A stretch of DNA of 64,000 nt from Muraenolepis orangiensis (lineage: Eukaryota; Chordata; Actinopteri; Gadiformes; Muraenolepididae). Below are positions 20,804 to 40,470 of the stretch, in pieces. The notes under the pieces are model-generated. The model was not told where the DNA came from, did no database searches, and saw nothing but the letters and a program-made list of their open reading frames with translations. The DNA lies in assembly GCA_027704905.1 (NCBI GenBank), contig CM051004.1:13524948-13588947 (forward strand), read 5' to 3'. How positions within the stretch are numbered: position 1 is the stretch's first letter; each line of letters begins with the position of its first letter. The position numbers were made by a program, and so were the translations under genes.

Positions 20804-23329
20804 TCAAGTCTTGAGGATGTCATGCTCCTCCTCTCCTGAGGGCGGCGGGCTGATCCCCGTGTCCTGGCTGATGGGCCGGGCGTTGGCCTTGGACGACCTC
20901 TGGCGGCGGGTGCCGTTGCCTACGCAGCGGATGAGGTTCTTGAGGGTGGCCCACATCTCCTCGTCCTTGTAGGAGTAGATGCAGGGGTTCATCACGGAGT
21001 TGAGCACGGCCAGCAGCAGCAGCCACTGCTTGAACAGCATCACCCGGCACTGCTTGCAGTTCAGGCCGTCCAGCAGGAGCACCACCAGGCCGGGGGTCCA
21101 GCAGATCACAAAGGCACCTGAAGGGGAGAAGGAGGAGATAGATGAGGCCCCGAACTCGATCACTGGTAAAAAGACAGCTATTCTCATCCCACGAGGCATT
21201 CCAAGGCAGTGATGCTTTCATGTTTCCATCTCCTACTTCCTCCACCTCAGCTTTTCACTTGGTACTAGCGTTCTTTAGGGAGCCGTGAGGGAACACCAGA
21301 AGTGTGTCTAGAGACTGACATTTGGCTGCCCCCTTACCCCTTGACACCAGCTGCTGGTTTGGCTGCCCCCTTGACACCAGCTACTGGGCGTTTCCTACTC
21401 ACCTTCACCTCTTAAGACCTTTTCGACATTCTCAATCCATCATTTGACAACAAACCCGGTTTCCCGCCTCTAGTTTAATTTCACTCGCAAATGCCAGGTA
21501 AATTACAAAAAACATGGCGTGAAAAAGCTAACTAGTTAGTTGGGTAGTTGAATGAAGATAAAACAATACTAGTACAATACACTAGTACTATATAAGGTTT
21601 GTATAAATGTAGTTACTGTTCAAATGACCGGAGGAGAATATGAAACCAAACAAAAAGATGGAATATAACAATTCCTTTAGCGGCAGGATAGCTCAGTCTG
21701 TTGGGACAGTGGCTTGGGAACCGGAAGGTTGCCAGTTCAAGTCTCCGAAACACCTGGGCACACTGCCAAGGTGCCCATGAGCAAGGCACCAGACCCCTAC
21801 ACTGCTCCCCGGGCGCTGTATATACAATAGCTGCCCACTGCTCCTAATACTAGGATGGGTTAAATGCAGAAAAAACGAATTTCACTGTGTGAGTACATGT
21901 ACAGTATGTGACCAATAAAGAGATTTCCTCCAGATTTAGATTCTGATTTGAGGGATTGTTCTTGTCAAACAACCAAATCTCAAAAGGACATGTTAAACAT
22001 GTGTTGCGGAAATAGCAGGCGCACATTAGTTCTCTTTCTTTTTGTCAAGCTCATTTGAGTCACCGCCCCAAACGTGTTGGGGCGCAGGCTAGGATTCATG
22101 GTAATTTAAAGAGGGGAGAGGAAAGCGCAAGTAGCAACTTGCCTCTGCTATCTTTGTGCTGTTTTGCTACGACCTCAGCAGGGGAAAAAAACAAAGAGCA
22201 CAATGGTCTCTCTTTCTCTCCGACACACTCACACACACATGCAGGCACACACACTCACACACATATGCGCACGCGCACACACACACACACACACCAAAGC
22301 CAAGTGGGGAAGAAAGCAAATGTCTAGCTTACATGTGGACTGAACACACTAAAATAGGATCTGTGTGTTTTCCCATGAAACGGTAACCCCTTTTATGACA
22401 TATTTCCCCATTTCAAAAGGGCCACTTTCACTTTCCTTGTAATCTTTAAACTTGTACCGAGAAGAAAAAGATGTGGATATATAGTACACATATTTCCCAC
22501 ACATGTGCCGTGGTTTCCCTCAAAAGATCTCTCCGGAACATTAATCCTATGTAGTTTGGCTGATCTTAGTAGGTTTAGGTTTGTGTGATAGCCTGGTAGC
22601 ACAAACAATGTGTTAGTGTAAGGTTTGCAAGCATTTTAAACAATGAATGATCTGTTATGACTTGCACTATTAGCAACAAGCCCACTTCTCTGGTTCTGCA
22701 CTTATTAACAGTATTAAGCATACTGAGGTGTTATATGGCATGACTGGATTAAACCAAGTACCAAAGACTTCCAAACAGGTCCAACTGGTTTCTAGTGCCG
22801 GGAACGATTTCCAGTCTCCAATAGCAGAGGTTTACTTTATCTTGGTGTCTTATCAAATGTGAATCAGAGCCTCTGTCTGATGACATTCTGTGGGTTCTGC
22901 ATGCAAATGGTTCTGCAAATGTCCTGTTTCACAGCGGGTCGTCATAACAACTTCAATGATAAAATCTGCACAATGTTGTGTTTTGATTTCAACGCATCCA
23001 TTCAATATGTATTGTCAACTATGAGGATCGTCCTCATAGTTGGGGTCGGGGTCATATCAGGTCATTATTATCATTATCACGCGTTCACCTTCTCCTCCCG
23101 GGCCCTACGAGTAGTCATCTCGTAATTATATTACAAACAAAACATCCAGTGGCAACAGCACATGTTGTGCTCCCACACACATGCCCAGCTGTTTCTCATT
23201 GATTCATAGACAGTCCAACACAACACAACACCAACGGCAATCTACTCATGGGGAAATCTCAGCAAGACACCACAATGACAGCTTCCTCTTCTAAAGTGAC
23301 CATTTGAGGGTAATTGTAGACTTTGTTCG

Positions 23330-23387
<58 letters not shown>

Positions 23388-24647
23388 TGCAAGTTGGTGT
23401 CCTTGCAAAGGTAGACAGAAGATCCAAATTAATGTAAAAAATAAGACAGCTCATCCCAACTGGGAATTCCAGACATGAAGAAGACATGAAGAAGAAAGAG
23501 CACGGCGATGTGTGTGTCGGTGTGTGTGTAATGTAATGGACTGCTTTATATAGCGCTTTACAAGTCATGCCTCACATTCACCCATTCATACAAACATTCA
23601 ACCACCGACGGTGGAGTCAGCCGTGCAAGGAGACAGCCGGCACGTCAGGAGCAGTGAGGGTTAGGGTTTCTTGCTCAAGGACACCGACGGTTTTTGCTAG
23701 GAGGAGCCGGGGGATCGAACCGTGAGGCGACCGCTCTACCTCCTGAGCTATACTGCTGTGTGTGTGTTTGGGTGTGTGTGAGGGGGGGGGGGGGGGGGAG
23801 AAAATGCAGAAATTTTGCTCTTTTCCGGTGTGCTTCATAGAGATGGTGCCTTATCTTCCCTGGGCTGTGTGAAAGGTGGAGGGTGGGCGGGGTAGGTGGA
23901 CTCTGGCTATTGTGTTTGTCAACTGCCATACGATCCACTTTTAGAGCCATTTACTTTTAAATACAGACAGCCATGACAGGTTATCCTTCATTTGGGTCCG
24001 CCGTATATAACCGAGGTGGACAGGGAAACAGTCTGCTTTTTCACACTCTGAAGTTTAGAGGCAGGAGACCAAAGTGTGCATATCTGTGTAATTGTCGTCA
24101 CTGATAAGAGCCTTCTTGGCCCATTTAACACCCAGGTATAAAAGGACAGAGGACTACACACATATACTCCTACTCAACGCTTCACTGCTTGTTAAACCCG
24201 ACTACAGTTTGACTGCTTGCTGAAGAAAGCACACTGTCGTCATGAGTTTTTGTTTCCTATTTTGCGCTACTCACGAGTGCAGTGACGGACATGATCTTGT
24301 CCTTGTCATGCCTCAACAACAAAAACAACTAAATGTGTTCATCACGAGGACGATTAGTGTAATGATTAGTGTAACGATTAGTGTAATGATTATAGGTCAA
24401 GATATGCTTCCAATAATTGCTATAGCGTCACCATTCAGCCAATCAGTGTACGATTTGTTATTTAAAAAGCTTGCCCCCCCCCCTCACTACTAAATCCAGT
24501 CAACAGTGTTGAGCGGTGAATCAACACTGAGTTGAACTGTGTGACTGTACATGGCTGCTCACTGAAACACACTGACACCAAACATCTCATCAAAAGCCAA
24601 CAACAACACAGACCACAATTTCCTGTGTGTGGGTATTTGTATGTGTA

Positions 24648-24698
<51 letters not shown>

Positions 24699-25453
24699 TA
24701 CATAGGGTTTCCGTCCTCACCCAGAACGGCCATGACGGTCTTGATCAGCTTGATGGGTGTGCGCTTGCGGTTGATGGAGCCGCTGGTGTGCGGCGAGAGC
24801 AGCGCCGTCTTCCGCTTGACGTAGACGTAGATCCGGGAGTAGATGCACACCATGACTAGGAACACCGCCAGGTTGGACACGGACCAGAACACCAGGTAGC
24901 TGCGGCTGAATATGGGTGCCAGCTGGGAGCAGTCCTCCAGGTTGCAGATGCAGTGCCAGCCCATTCTGGGCACGGCCCCCATGAACACGGAGAAGGCCCA
25001 CACCAGTACGATGAGCAGCGTCACCCGCCGCTTGGTCAGGTTGCTGTGGACCTTCCAGTTCAGGACGGAGATGTAGCGCTCCAGCGCGATCACCAGCAGG
25101 TTGGCCAGCGACGCCGACAGGCTTGTGTCCAGCAGGCCCTGGCGGATGAAGTAGCCGTTCACCGTGAGCTTCCGGGAGGTCTCGCCCGTGTGGAACATGA
25201 GGTACACGTAGGCGATGCCCGCCAGGAAGTCCGAGGCGGCCAGGTTGGCCAGCAGGTAGTAGAAGGGGTAGTGGAAGCGGCGGTTGGTGACCACCGCCGT
25301 GATGACCATGGCGTTGGAGGCCAGGATGAAGCAGCAGAAGAACGAGCCCACCACCTGCACCATGATGAGCTGCGTGGAGGCCATCACAGTATTCACCTGT
25401 TTGCTGTTGTTGTAGAAGAATTGCATCTCCCGGTCATAGTAGCATTTGTTCAT
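20804..25453 (-). CDS. lpar3: Lysophosphatidic acid receptor 3 (GPCR)
   Basis: Seven-transmembrane Edg-family receptor for lysophosphatidic acid at the plasma membrane, signalling through G proteins. Two coding exons, 25453-24721 and 21117-20804, give 348 residues (human LPAR3 has 353). The intron splits the sequence in TM6 (VLG|AFVICWTPG), the position shared by LPAR1-3. The start MNKCYYDREMQFF matches the human N-terminus and lies 13 bases inside the exon (acceptor at 25468/25467). Residues seen: sequon N15-N-S; R104-Q105 in TM3, which contact the LPA headgroup and separate LPA from S1P receptors; CWTPG in TM6; NPCIYSYKDE in TM7. It is closest to LPAR3 rather than LPAR1 or LPAR2 in RIYVYVKRKT and SPHTSGSI. 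The TM3 end is ERY, where mammalian LPARs have ERH. Next gene upstream is mcoln2, as in human. Confidence 0.97.
21678..21950 (+). mobile_element. tRNA-derived SINE
   Basis: The head has a box A-like GATAGCTCAGT and a box B-like GCCAGTTCAAGTC. The body includes AAGGTGCCCATGAGCAAGGC and GAATTTCACTGTGTGAGTAC; the tail is LINE-like, GTGACCAATAAAG, with a degenerate TTCTGATT end. It sits in the lpar3 intron. The same family occurs in reverse at 38708-40470. Confidence 0.8.
23016..23042. repeat. 12-bp perfect hairpin, 3-nt loop
   Basis: CAACTATGAGGA, then TCG, then the exact reverse complement TCCTCATAGTTG. It lies in the lpar3 intron; no function is assigned. Confidence 0.9.
23333..23384. repeat. 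(CA)n microsatellite
   Basis: About 26 uninterrupted CA units in the lpar3 intron. Confidence 0.95.
23530..23760 (-). mobile_element. tRNA-derived SINE, minus orientation
   Basis: On the minus strand the head reads TATAGCTCAGGAGGTAGAGC (box A) and then ACGGTTCGATCCC (box B), a clear tRNA-like start at about 23755. The body continues to TATAGCGCTTTACAAG on the plus strand. A G run of about 15 bases follows near 23784. Sequence drift and the SINE body argue against a functional tRNA gene. Confidence 0.75.
24645..24695. repeat. (GT)n microsatellite beside lpar3 donor
   Basis: GT run ending about 25 bases from the splice donor of the first lpar3 coding exon (donor at 24720-24719). Confidence 0.95.
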
Positions 25454-25463
25454 CTTGCCAGCA

Positions 25464-25624
25464 AGCCTGTAGATAAGAGGGGAGATACCTTTAGTCACGA
25501 GGGGCTTATCTTGCACATTTAAGGGAATGTCAGTAGCCAGCAGATGTGTTGGACTTGCATGAACCACACTGAAGCAAAGTAGAAATGGAAATGATATTTT
25601 AAATCTGTTTTGCTCACTGGCCAG
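25464..25624 (-). repeat. ~160-bp duplicated segment with lpar3 splice acceptor (copy A)
   Basis: Covers the acceptor of the first lpar3 coding exon (CTACAG|GC at 25468/25467) and about 155 bases of upstream intron. Copy B at 27659-27828 is in the same orientation, with about seven substitutions and two indels by eye. Confidence 0.9.
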
Positions 25625-27658
25625 CCTATTTGTTCACCAACACAAATGTTGTTTTTTACGCACAGGCTAGTAATTCGCGATTACAACTCAGAAGATATAG
25701 CCTAATATGTAATTTAATTGTATCACAGTAATCGCAGTGCTATTCACGAGTAGACCTACTACACTTCCTTTTGTCTCACTAAACCGTCATGCACGGGGAC
25801 GTTTCTGGAAGTTGTGTTTTAGTATAAATGTTTCCTACAAATGAAAATTCAATAAAGTAAGATTTGTATTTTCACTCATGCATATTATTATTTAGCCGTA
25901 GATCTGCATAACTTGATAGGGACGAACAAAACAAGTAACAAACTTAACACAAAAAGTTACAAAAACGACACTTTCCATTACAAAGCCAGATTACCTTTCC
26001 AAATCGATTCGTCAAATTGTCAATACAAGTTTAGTTGATTTAGTTTCCTGAGGACGCAGCATTGTGTCGGAGTGACTCCGAGAAGGTGAGTGTCTGGGTG
26101 CGCTCCTCTGTCCACGGTGACGCACAGGGCGTATGCGCTGTGAGCTGTGAGCTGTGTGTAATGGATATACGACTCAGACATGCTGAGACTATGTGGAGCA
26201 CTACGCGACTGGGGGGGGGGGGGGGTTTACTGTAAACGAATGTTCCTCGACAACTTGTTTTACTGGTATTCAGGATATACCCAAAGACAAGGCTAGCTAA
26301 CAATTAAATTCAATGAAGCGCCACTTATCGAAATGGTCGCTGTTCATCAATCATTTGAATTCCCTCATAAGACACGTTGGATTTTATTTGCTTTCAATAT
26401 TTGGCAGCAAATAAGGCTGTACTGGCCATGATAGGAGTTAAACACAAACAATATTGTCACCAAGACAATATTTACTGTATGCCTACTGTCATTGAGGACT
26501 TCCTGGAAGCACCCTGTTGTACAATTTTATTCTTAAATAAAACACCTGTACGACCGTTTATAACAATGGTGACACATTCGTTAATTTATTGTAGACCTAT
26601 GCACAATTTCACATTTGAACTATTGTCAAGACTTCAAAAATGAATTACATTCCTTTTCGCATGATCAACATCGCTCACATTATATGTAAATGCTTACATT
26701 GCATCCATTTAGGCCGACCTACATTTAACAAACTGGTTTTACTAACTATTGTACATACACTGGTTAAATATACATTTGCCATACAATATTGCGCTGTACT
26801 TTTCCACTCAGTATATCTTCTGTCCAACAGGGTCTTCATCAACTACTCCGGATGGTATTACGTCACCGCTCTGACATCATGTGACAAGTACAACATCTTC
26901 ATTGGGTTGAACTCTGCAATGACATAATCCAAATATATTAATAATAGATATATTAATTCAGACATTTAGATGAATGCATTTCACTTAACCTAAATATTCC
27001 TGTAGTAAAAAAAGTACCAAAAAATGATTTGAGTTAAGAATGTACAGTTTTAATTGTAAAAAAAAAAAAAAGTTAAAATAATTTAAATGAATGTAAACAA
27101 TACATGTTTTCATCTGTGTATCCATGACACTGTATTACAATGTGGACACATTGCAATCACTGCTATCGTCTGTAGAGACATCACAACGTCTTAAACCCAA
27201 CCACATAAGTGCTCCAAGAAGGCCTTCAACCATCAGCCTGTGTAACAAACCAGATTAGCTAGGTCAAAAAGGAAATCGCAAAAAAGGAAATCCTTTGGAC
27301 AAGTGTAATGGCACATGGATGAAATTTCACCCCAGATCTTAACTGTTCCACTAAAAAAAAACACTCATCCAATTTGTGAGCAGTCTCAAGGGAAGAGAAG
27401 CCACGGACATTAGATCAGGCAGCACACAATTTCAGCGAAGCAGAGAAACTTGGCTAAAAGCGACACGAAGTGGTTTGGCTCCTAAACGGCAAGGAGATGC
27501 AACAGTAATCCAATTTACAATAAAGGAAATATTGCATGTCGTCTCTGCCAGAAGACATACTTAACCACACCTTCACCAGCACCCACTGAGACAACATAAA
27601 TACGTTATGTTCAACATAAATGAAAACATAAGAATGTGGAAGGGTCTACATTTTCTAT
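25625..27658. other. lpar3 upstream intron or 5' flank
   Basis: No coding exon is seen. A GC-richer patch at about 26060-26160 contains CTCCGAGAAG|GTGAGTG, a plausible plus-strand splice donor at 26086-26087, so a plus-strand non-coding transcript may start here. A G run lies at about 26212-26225. The lpar3 5' untranslated exon(s) must lie upstream of 25624 but I could not place them. Confidence 0.4.
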
Positions 27659-27828
27659 AGCCTGTAGACAAGAGGGGAGATACCTTTAGTCACGAGGGGC
27701 TTATCTTGCACATTTAAGGGAATGTCAGTAGTCAGCAGATGTGTTGGACTTGCATCAACCACACTGAAGCAAAAGTAGAAATGGAAATTATATTGCAAAT
27801 CTGTTTTGTTTCGGTTTCTCACTGGCCC
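27659..27828 (-). repeat. ~165-bp duplicated segment (copy B of the lpar3 acceptor region)
   Basis: Repeats 25464-25624, including the CTACAG|GCT acceptor. It is followed by CTATAGAAAATG instead of the lpar3 start codon. It could act as a decoy acceptor for the 5' untranslated part of lpar3. Confidence 0.9.
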
Positions 27829-28990
27829 ATCTATAACATTATGAATGCAAAAGCGAACCAAGAGAAGGCCTCCTGGTCTGTGGGAACGGTTCTGGTGTTG
27901 AGGTCAGGTTTAAGTTGAACATGAACATGTATGAAGGGGAAGTGAAGCCTCTCCAGCAATGTACACACCATTGAGGTGAGCTTTCCAGCTCTAAGGAAAC
28001 AGGTGTGCGTGTAAAAAAAAAAAAAAAAGAGCGGAACAAGCGTAGTTTCACAGACTACACAACTAAAAGCCGAACCCAATGACCCCCCCCCCTCCTCCCC
28101 ATCTGATTGTTCCCTCCAAAAGAACAAACAAACAACAAAAGATATTCAACTTGGTTCCGCCACGTTTTCTGGATAATTGAATGCGGGGCATGGCTTGTTT
28201 ATCTGGAATGGAGTGGGGTGGGCTCAGGCGCAGCAGCAGCCAGGGTTCCTCTGTAATCAGAGCCCATCGCTGGGTGTGGCTGCGGTGCTTCCACCACTAA
28301 TTTCATTGCTCTGAAATCACATAGGAGCAGCAGACCACAGCATGGAGGAAACTCAGCAGCCAGTCGCTGGAACGCCGAGGAGGAACAAGCAGTAAAGTGT
28401 AACAAGAAGTACACTCCGCCATTCAGTTAAAAAACAACAACATAAAAGCTGGTTATTTTATGCTCAAACATGTGCGTGACTTTGTTGTTCATCAAGTCAT
28501 CAATCGATGGGTTTTAGATTGTAGCTTGATTTAGTTGCAGGCGCGTTAAAATTGGTTTGTCAACGGTTTTAAAGCGCTTTACTATACAAACTTGACTTAC
28601 TATAATAACTGTGCAAGAGGGAGGACTTTATCATAACTATTACATGGAGAGTTATCGAACAACTTGATGTAATTGTTTTAGGAAAAGCATCATGATTGCC
28701 CTTGATTTACTATAGCAATGTGGCACCAGACAAGGGTATAGTTAAGTCAAAGGTTACTCTTGAGCAAGGCAGCCACAGTTGTGTACACAAACACATTATT
28801 GTAATGCATCACTGGGAGAAGAGTATTCCTGCTACCACGTCAATAAAGATTTCAGACGTGAGATGTAGACATTTGCTTCTTTTTACATAGTAGCTAGTAG
28901 TACATGACACTGCCATAACACACCCTCTGTATTTTGTGTTCATTTGTCATTCAAAATCTAGGTTTAGTTGTTTGCCGTTAGACTTTCAAA
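27829..28990. other. Intergenic between lpar3 and mcoln2
   Basis: No coding exon is seen. A GC-richer segment at 28200-28400 (GCAGCAGCAGCC, a GCCGAGGAGGAAC stretch) could hold the lpar3 promoter or first untranslated exon, but no splice donor decides it. Confidence 0.4.
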
Positions 28991-28992
28991 GA

Positions 28993-28998
28993 TTTATT
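28993..28998 (-). terminator. Probable mcoln2 polyadenylation signal
   Basis: TTTATT on the plus strand is AATAAA on the minus strand, about 106 bases after the mcoln2 stop. A second AATAAA overlaps the stop codon itself (29108-29103). Confidence 0.5.
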
Positions 28999-29103
28999 TT
29001 TTTCGTCCCCCAACATACATACATAGATCATCATATTTTTTTGTGAATATAAAAATAGGGCGATTACAAACAACCATAAGCTCATTAATTAGCATTTTGA
29101 TTT

Positions 29104-37796
<8,693 letters not shown>

Positions 37797-37799
37797 GGT

Positions 37800-37967
37800 G
37801 GAGAGGAGTGTGTTCGTCAGGAGGAGTGTGTGTTCATTAGGAGGAGTGTGTGTTCATTATGAGAGGAGTGTGTGTCCACCAGGAGGTGTGCGTGTTCGCT
37901 AGGAGGCATGTGTGTTCATCAGGAGGAGTGTGTGTGTGTGTTCGCCAGGGTGTGCGTTCATCAGGAG

Positions 37968-38005
<38 letters not shown>

Positions 38006-38101
38006 GTCCGTCTGGAGGAGTGTGGGTTCATCTGGAGGAGTGTGGGTTCATCAGGAGGAGTGTGTGTGTGTTCGCTAGGAAGTGTGCGTGTGTTCGCCAG
38101 G

Positions 38102-38189
<88 letters not shown>

Positions 38190-38275
38190 GTCCGTCCGTC
38201 TGGAGGAGTGTGGGTTCATCTGGAGGAGTGTGGGTTCATCAGGAGGAGTGTGTGTTCATTAGGAGCCAGGCATGT
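37800..38275. repeat. ~20-bp minisatellite plus GT arrays upstream of the mcoln2 ATG
   Basis: Repeats of GTGTGTTCATYAGGAGGA alternate with GTCCGTCCGTCTGGAGGA and GT runs. The array starts four bases before the mcoln2 start codon, so on the minus strand it forms the 5' untranslated region or an adjoining intron. Confidence 0.9.
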
Positions 38276-38299
38276 GTGTTCATCACCTGTTGCGGTAGA

Positions 38300-38420
38300 A
38301 TAACACGTGGCCGACGAGCTCCACTTTTTTTGACAGTTCACGAGACCTCCGGCAGCCAATCAGGAGATGATTTTCGTGTGTGACGTCTTTATACGCTGTC
38401 CTGCAGTAGACGACGAGGCT
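38300..38420 (-). promoter_or_regulatory. Likely mcoln2 promoter
   Basis: Contains an E-box CACGTG (38304-38309, minus-strand context GGCCACGTGTT), a CCAAT box (GCCAATCAGG near 38354-38363) and a CRE half-site TGACGTC near 38380. CACGTG resembles the CLEAR element of lysosomal genes bound by TFEB, though the flanks do not match it fully. A possible untranslated-exon donor, CAACAG|GTGATG, lies near 38288 on the minus strand. Confidence 0.45.
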
Positions 38421-38707
38421 GCAGTTTCACGACCGCATTTCTGAGGATCCTAGTTTTTTTTGTATCGGTGCACAAGCTTCCAAACTACAGCGCGTTGTCT
38501 GCTGTACAATTTAAAGGCACCGGAGTTGCTTTTACAAATATACACATTTAAGCAACGTTAACCAAATACACAATTATTCAACTTCAGGGCTCCCACACTG
38601 ACTGTGGTCTGACCGCAGTCACGAAAATAAAGGTCCTGCAAATGCGGTCCTCAAACTACAGACACGACACAGACACTACTGCAGGATAACAATGTAAATA
38701 TGTAGGA

Positions 38708-40470
38708 TTGAATCATCTTTATTGGTCACATGTAAACACACAGTGAAATTTGTTTCTCTGCATTTAACCCATTATAGTATTAGGAGCAGCGGCCAGCTAA
38801 TTGTATATACATCGTCAGGAGAGCAGTGCAGGGGGTCATGGTGCCTTGTAGTGATGTGTCGGTCGCGAACGAGCCGGCTCAAAGAGCCAGCTCTTTTTAG
38901 TGAACGACGGGAGCCGGCTCGCACCCGCGAACGAGCCGTTATTGATTTGTTACGGGTGCTCCGCGTACATGCAGTGACTGAATGTCACGCGCATGCTGTG
39001 CATCACGTGAGGATAGATAAGGAGGAGGGGCGGCGCGTGCTCAGTGCTGGTTGCTAACAGAGCGAGAGGAGAACACACGGGGAAGTGTCAGTTTGCGTCG
39101 CGCATATAAGATGAGTGAAAGTAGGAAAAGAAGCAGCATTTGGCTGCATTTTAACAATTGTGCAAACACAAAGGCAGAATGCAGAATTTGCAACATGAAG
39201 CTCTCATATAGAGCAGGGTCCACAAACCACCTCCACAGGCACTTTTTTTTATACTGAAATAGAGCCCTGCTGTTTTGTTAGGGCTTTTTGTTTAAATACA
39301 AATGTCAAATATACAAAAATACAGTAGCTGTCCTTTTTTAAATGTCTATGCTTAAGTTGTTCTAGGTGTTGCTATCTGCTGTGTGTAGCGTGGTTCTACA
39401 AGCAAGTCAGTGCATTCATTGGGTGGTATCAGGTTACAAGGGTCTGTAAATGCAATGAAAACAATTGGCCACAGCAAATCATTTATATTAAAATTTTAAT
39501 TTTTACTTTTGAATACTTCAGTACAAAGGATGTATTGAATAATTTAAGTGATATATGTGTAATCACAATAAATATTAGTCAAAATAGGGCAACATTGATG
39601 AATGATGAATTATAAAAAGCATATGTGGTAAATAGACGAGCCGTTTGAGAGCATAAAGAAGAGGCTCTTCTGGTTGAGCCGAGCCAAATGAGCCGGTCAC
39701 TCAAAGAGCCGGAATTCCCATCACTACTGTGCATCACTGGAGGATAGATAAGGAGGAGGGTTGCGTGTCAGTGCTGGTGACTAACAGAGCGAGAGGAGGA
39801 CACACGGGGGCAAGTGCAGGGGCGTCGCGCATATAAGATGAGTGAATAGTAGGAAAAGAAGCACACTTGGCTGCATTTTCAACAATTGTGCAAACACAAA
39901 GGCAGAATGCAGAATTGCAACCTGAAGTCTCATATAGAACAGGGTCCACCAAACCACTCCACAGGCAATTTTTTAATACTGAAATAGAGCCTGCTGTTTT
40001 GTTAGGGCTTTTGTTAAATACAAATGTCAATATACACAAATACAGTAGTGTCCCTTTTTAAATGTCTATGCTAAAGTGTTCTAGTGTTGCTATCGCTTTG
40101 TGTAGCGGGGGTCTACAAGAATTCAGGCATTCATTGGTGGTATCCGTTACAGGGTCTGTAATGCCACTGCAAGAACAATGGCCACAGCAAATCATTGATA
40201 TAACATTTAAATTTTTTACTTTGGAATACTCACGTACAAAGGATGTATGAATAATTAAGTATCTATGTGTAAATATAAATAATTAGTCAAATTAGGGCAA
40301 CATTGATTGCATTTATTAAAATGGTATATGTGGTTAAATAGAAGAGCCGTTTGAGAGCCGAAAGAGCCAGCTCTTCTTGGTGAGCCGAGCCAAATGAGCC
40401 GGCTCACTCAAAAGAGCCGGAATTCCCATCACTAGTGCCTCGCTCATGGGCACCTCGTCAGTGCTGTTTC
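38708..40470 (-). mobile_element. tRNA-derived SINE (minus), split by a hAT element
   Basis: The left part (38708-38848) is the reverse complement of the SINE family seen at 21678: CTTTATTGGTCACATGT, then CACACAGTGAAATTT and GCATTTAACCC. The right part (from 40435) continues as CTCATGGGCACCTCG. A hAT element at 38849-40434 interrupts it. Confidence 0.75.
38849..40434 (+). mobile_element. hAT (ZBED-type) deletion derivative with internal duplication
   Basis: The ends are TAGTGATG and CATCACTA, and the flanks are an 8-bp target-site duplication with one mismatch (GTGCCTTG 38841-38848, GTGCCTCG 40435-40442). The interior keeps the N-terminal BED zinc finger of a hAT transposase at about 39111-39240 (CANTKAECRIC, then NHLHRH) and no catalytic core. 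About 39001-39728 recurs as 39729-40434, where single-base deletions are frequent. GAGCCGGCTC-type subterminal repeats occur at both ends. Confidence 0.85.

Noticed and set aside
23640..23760. Functional tRNA gene on the minus strand
   Set aside because: The A and B boxes are continuous with a SINE body and the cloverleaf is incomplete by eye.
24953..25522. 189-codon plus-strand frame
   Set aside because: Exact antisense of the lpar3 coding exon; its His/Glu-rich translation is a shadow.
25491..25567. Upstream in-frame ATG extending lpar3 at its N-terminus
   Set aside because: The added residues come from the intron before the acceptor at 25468/25467; the known N-terminus starts at MNKCYYD.
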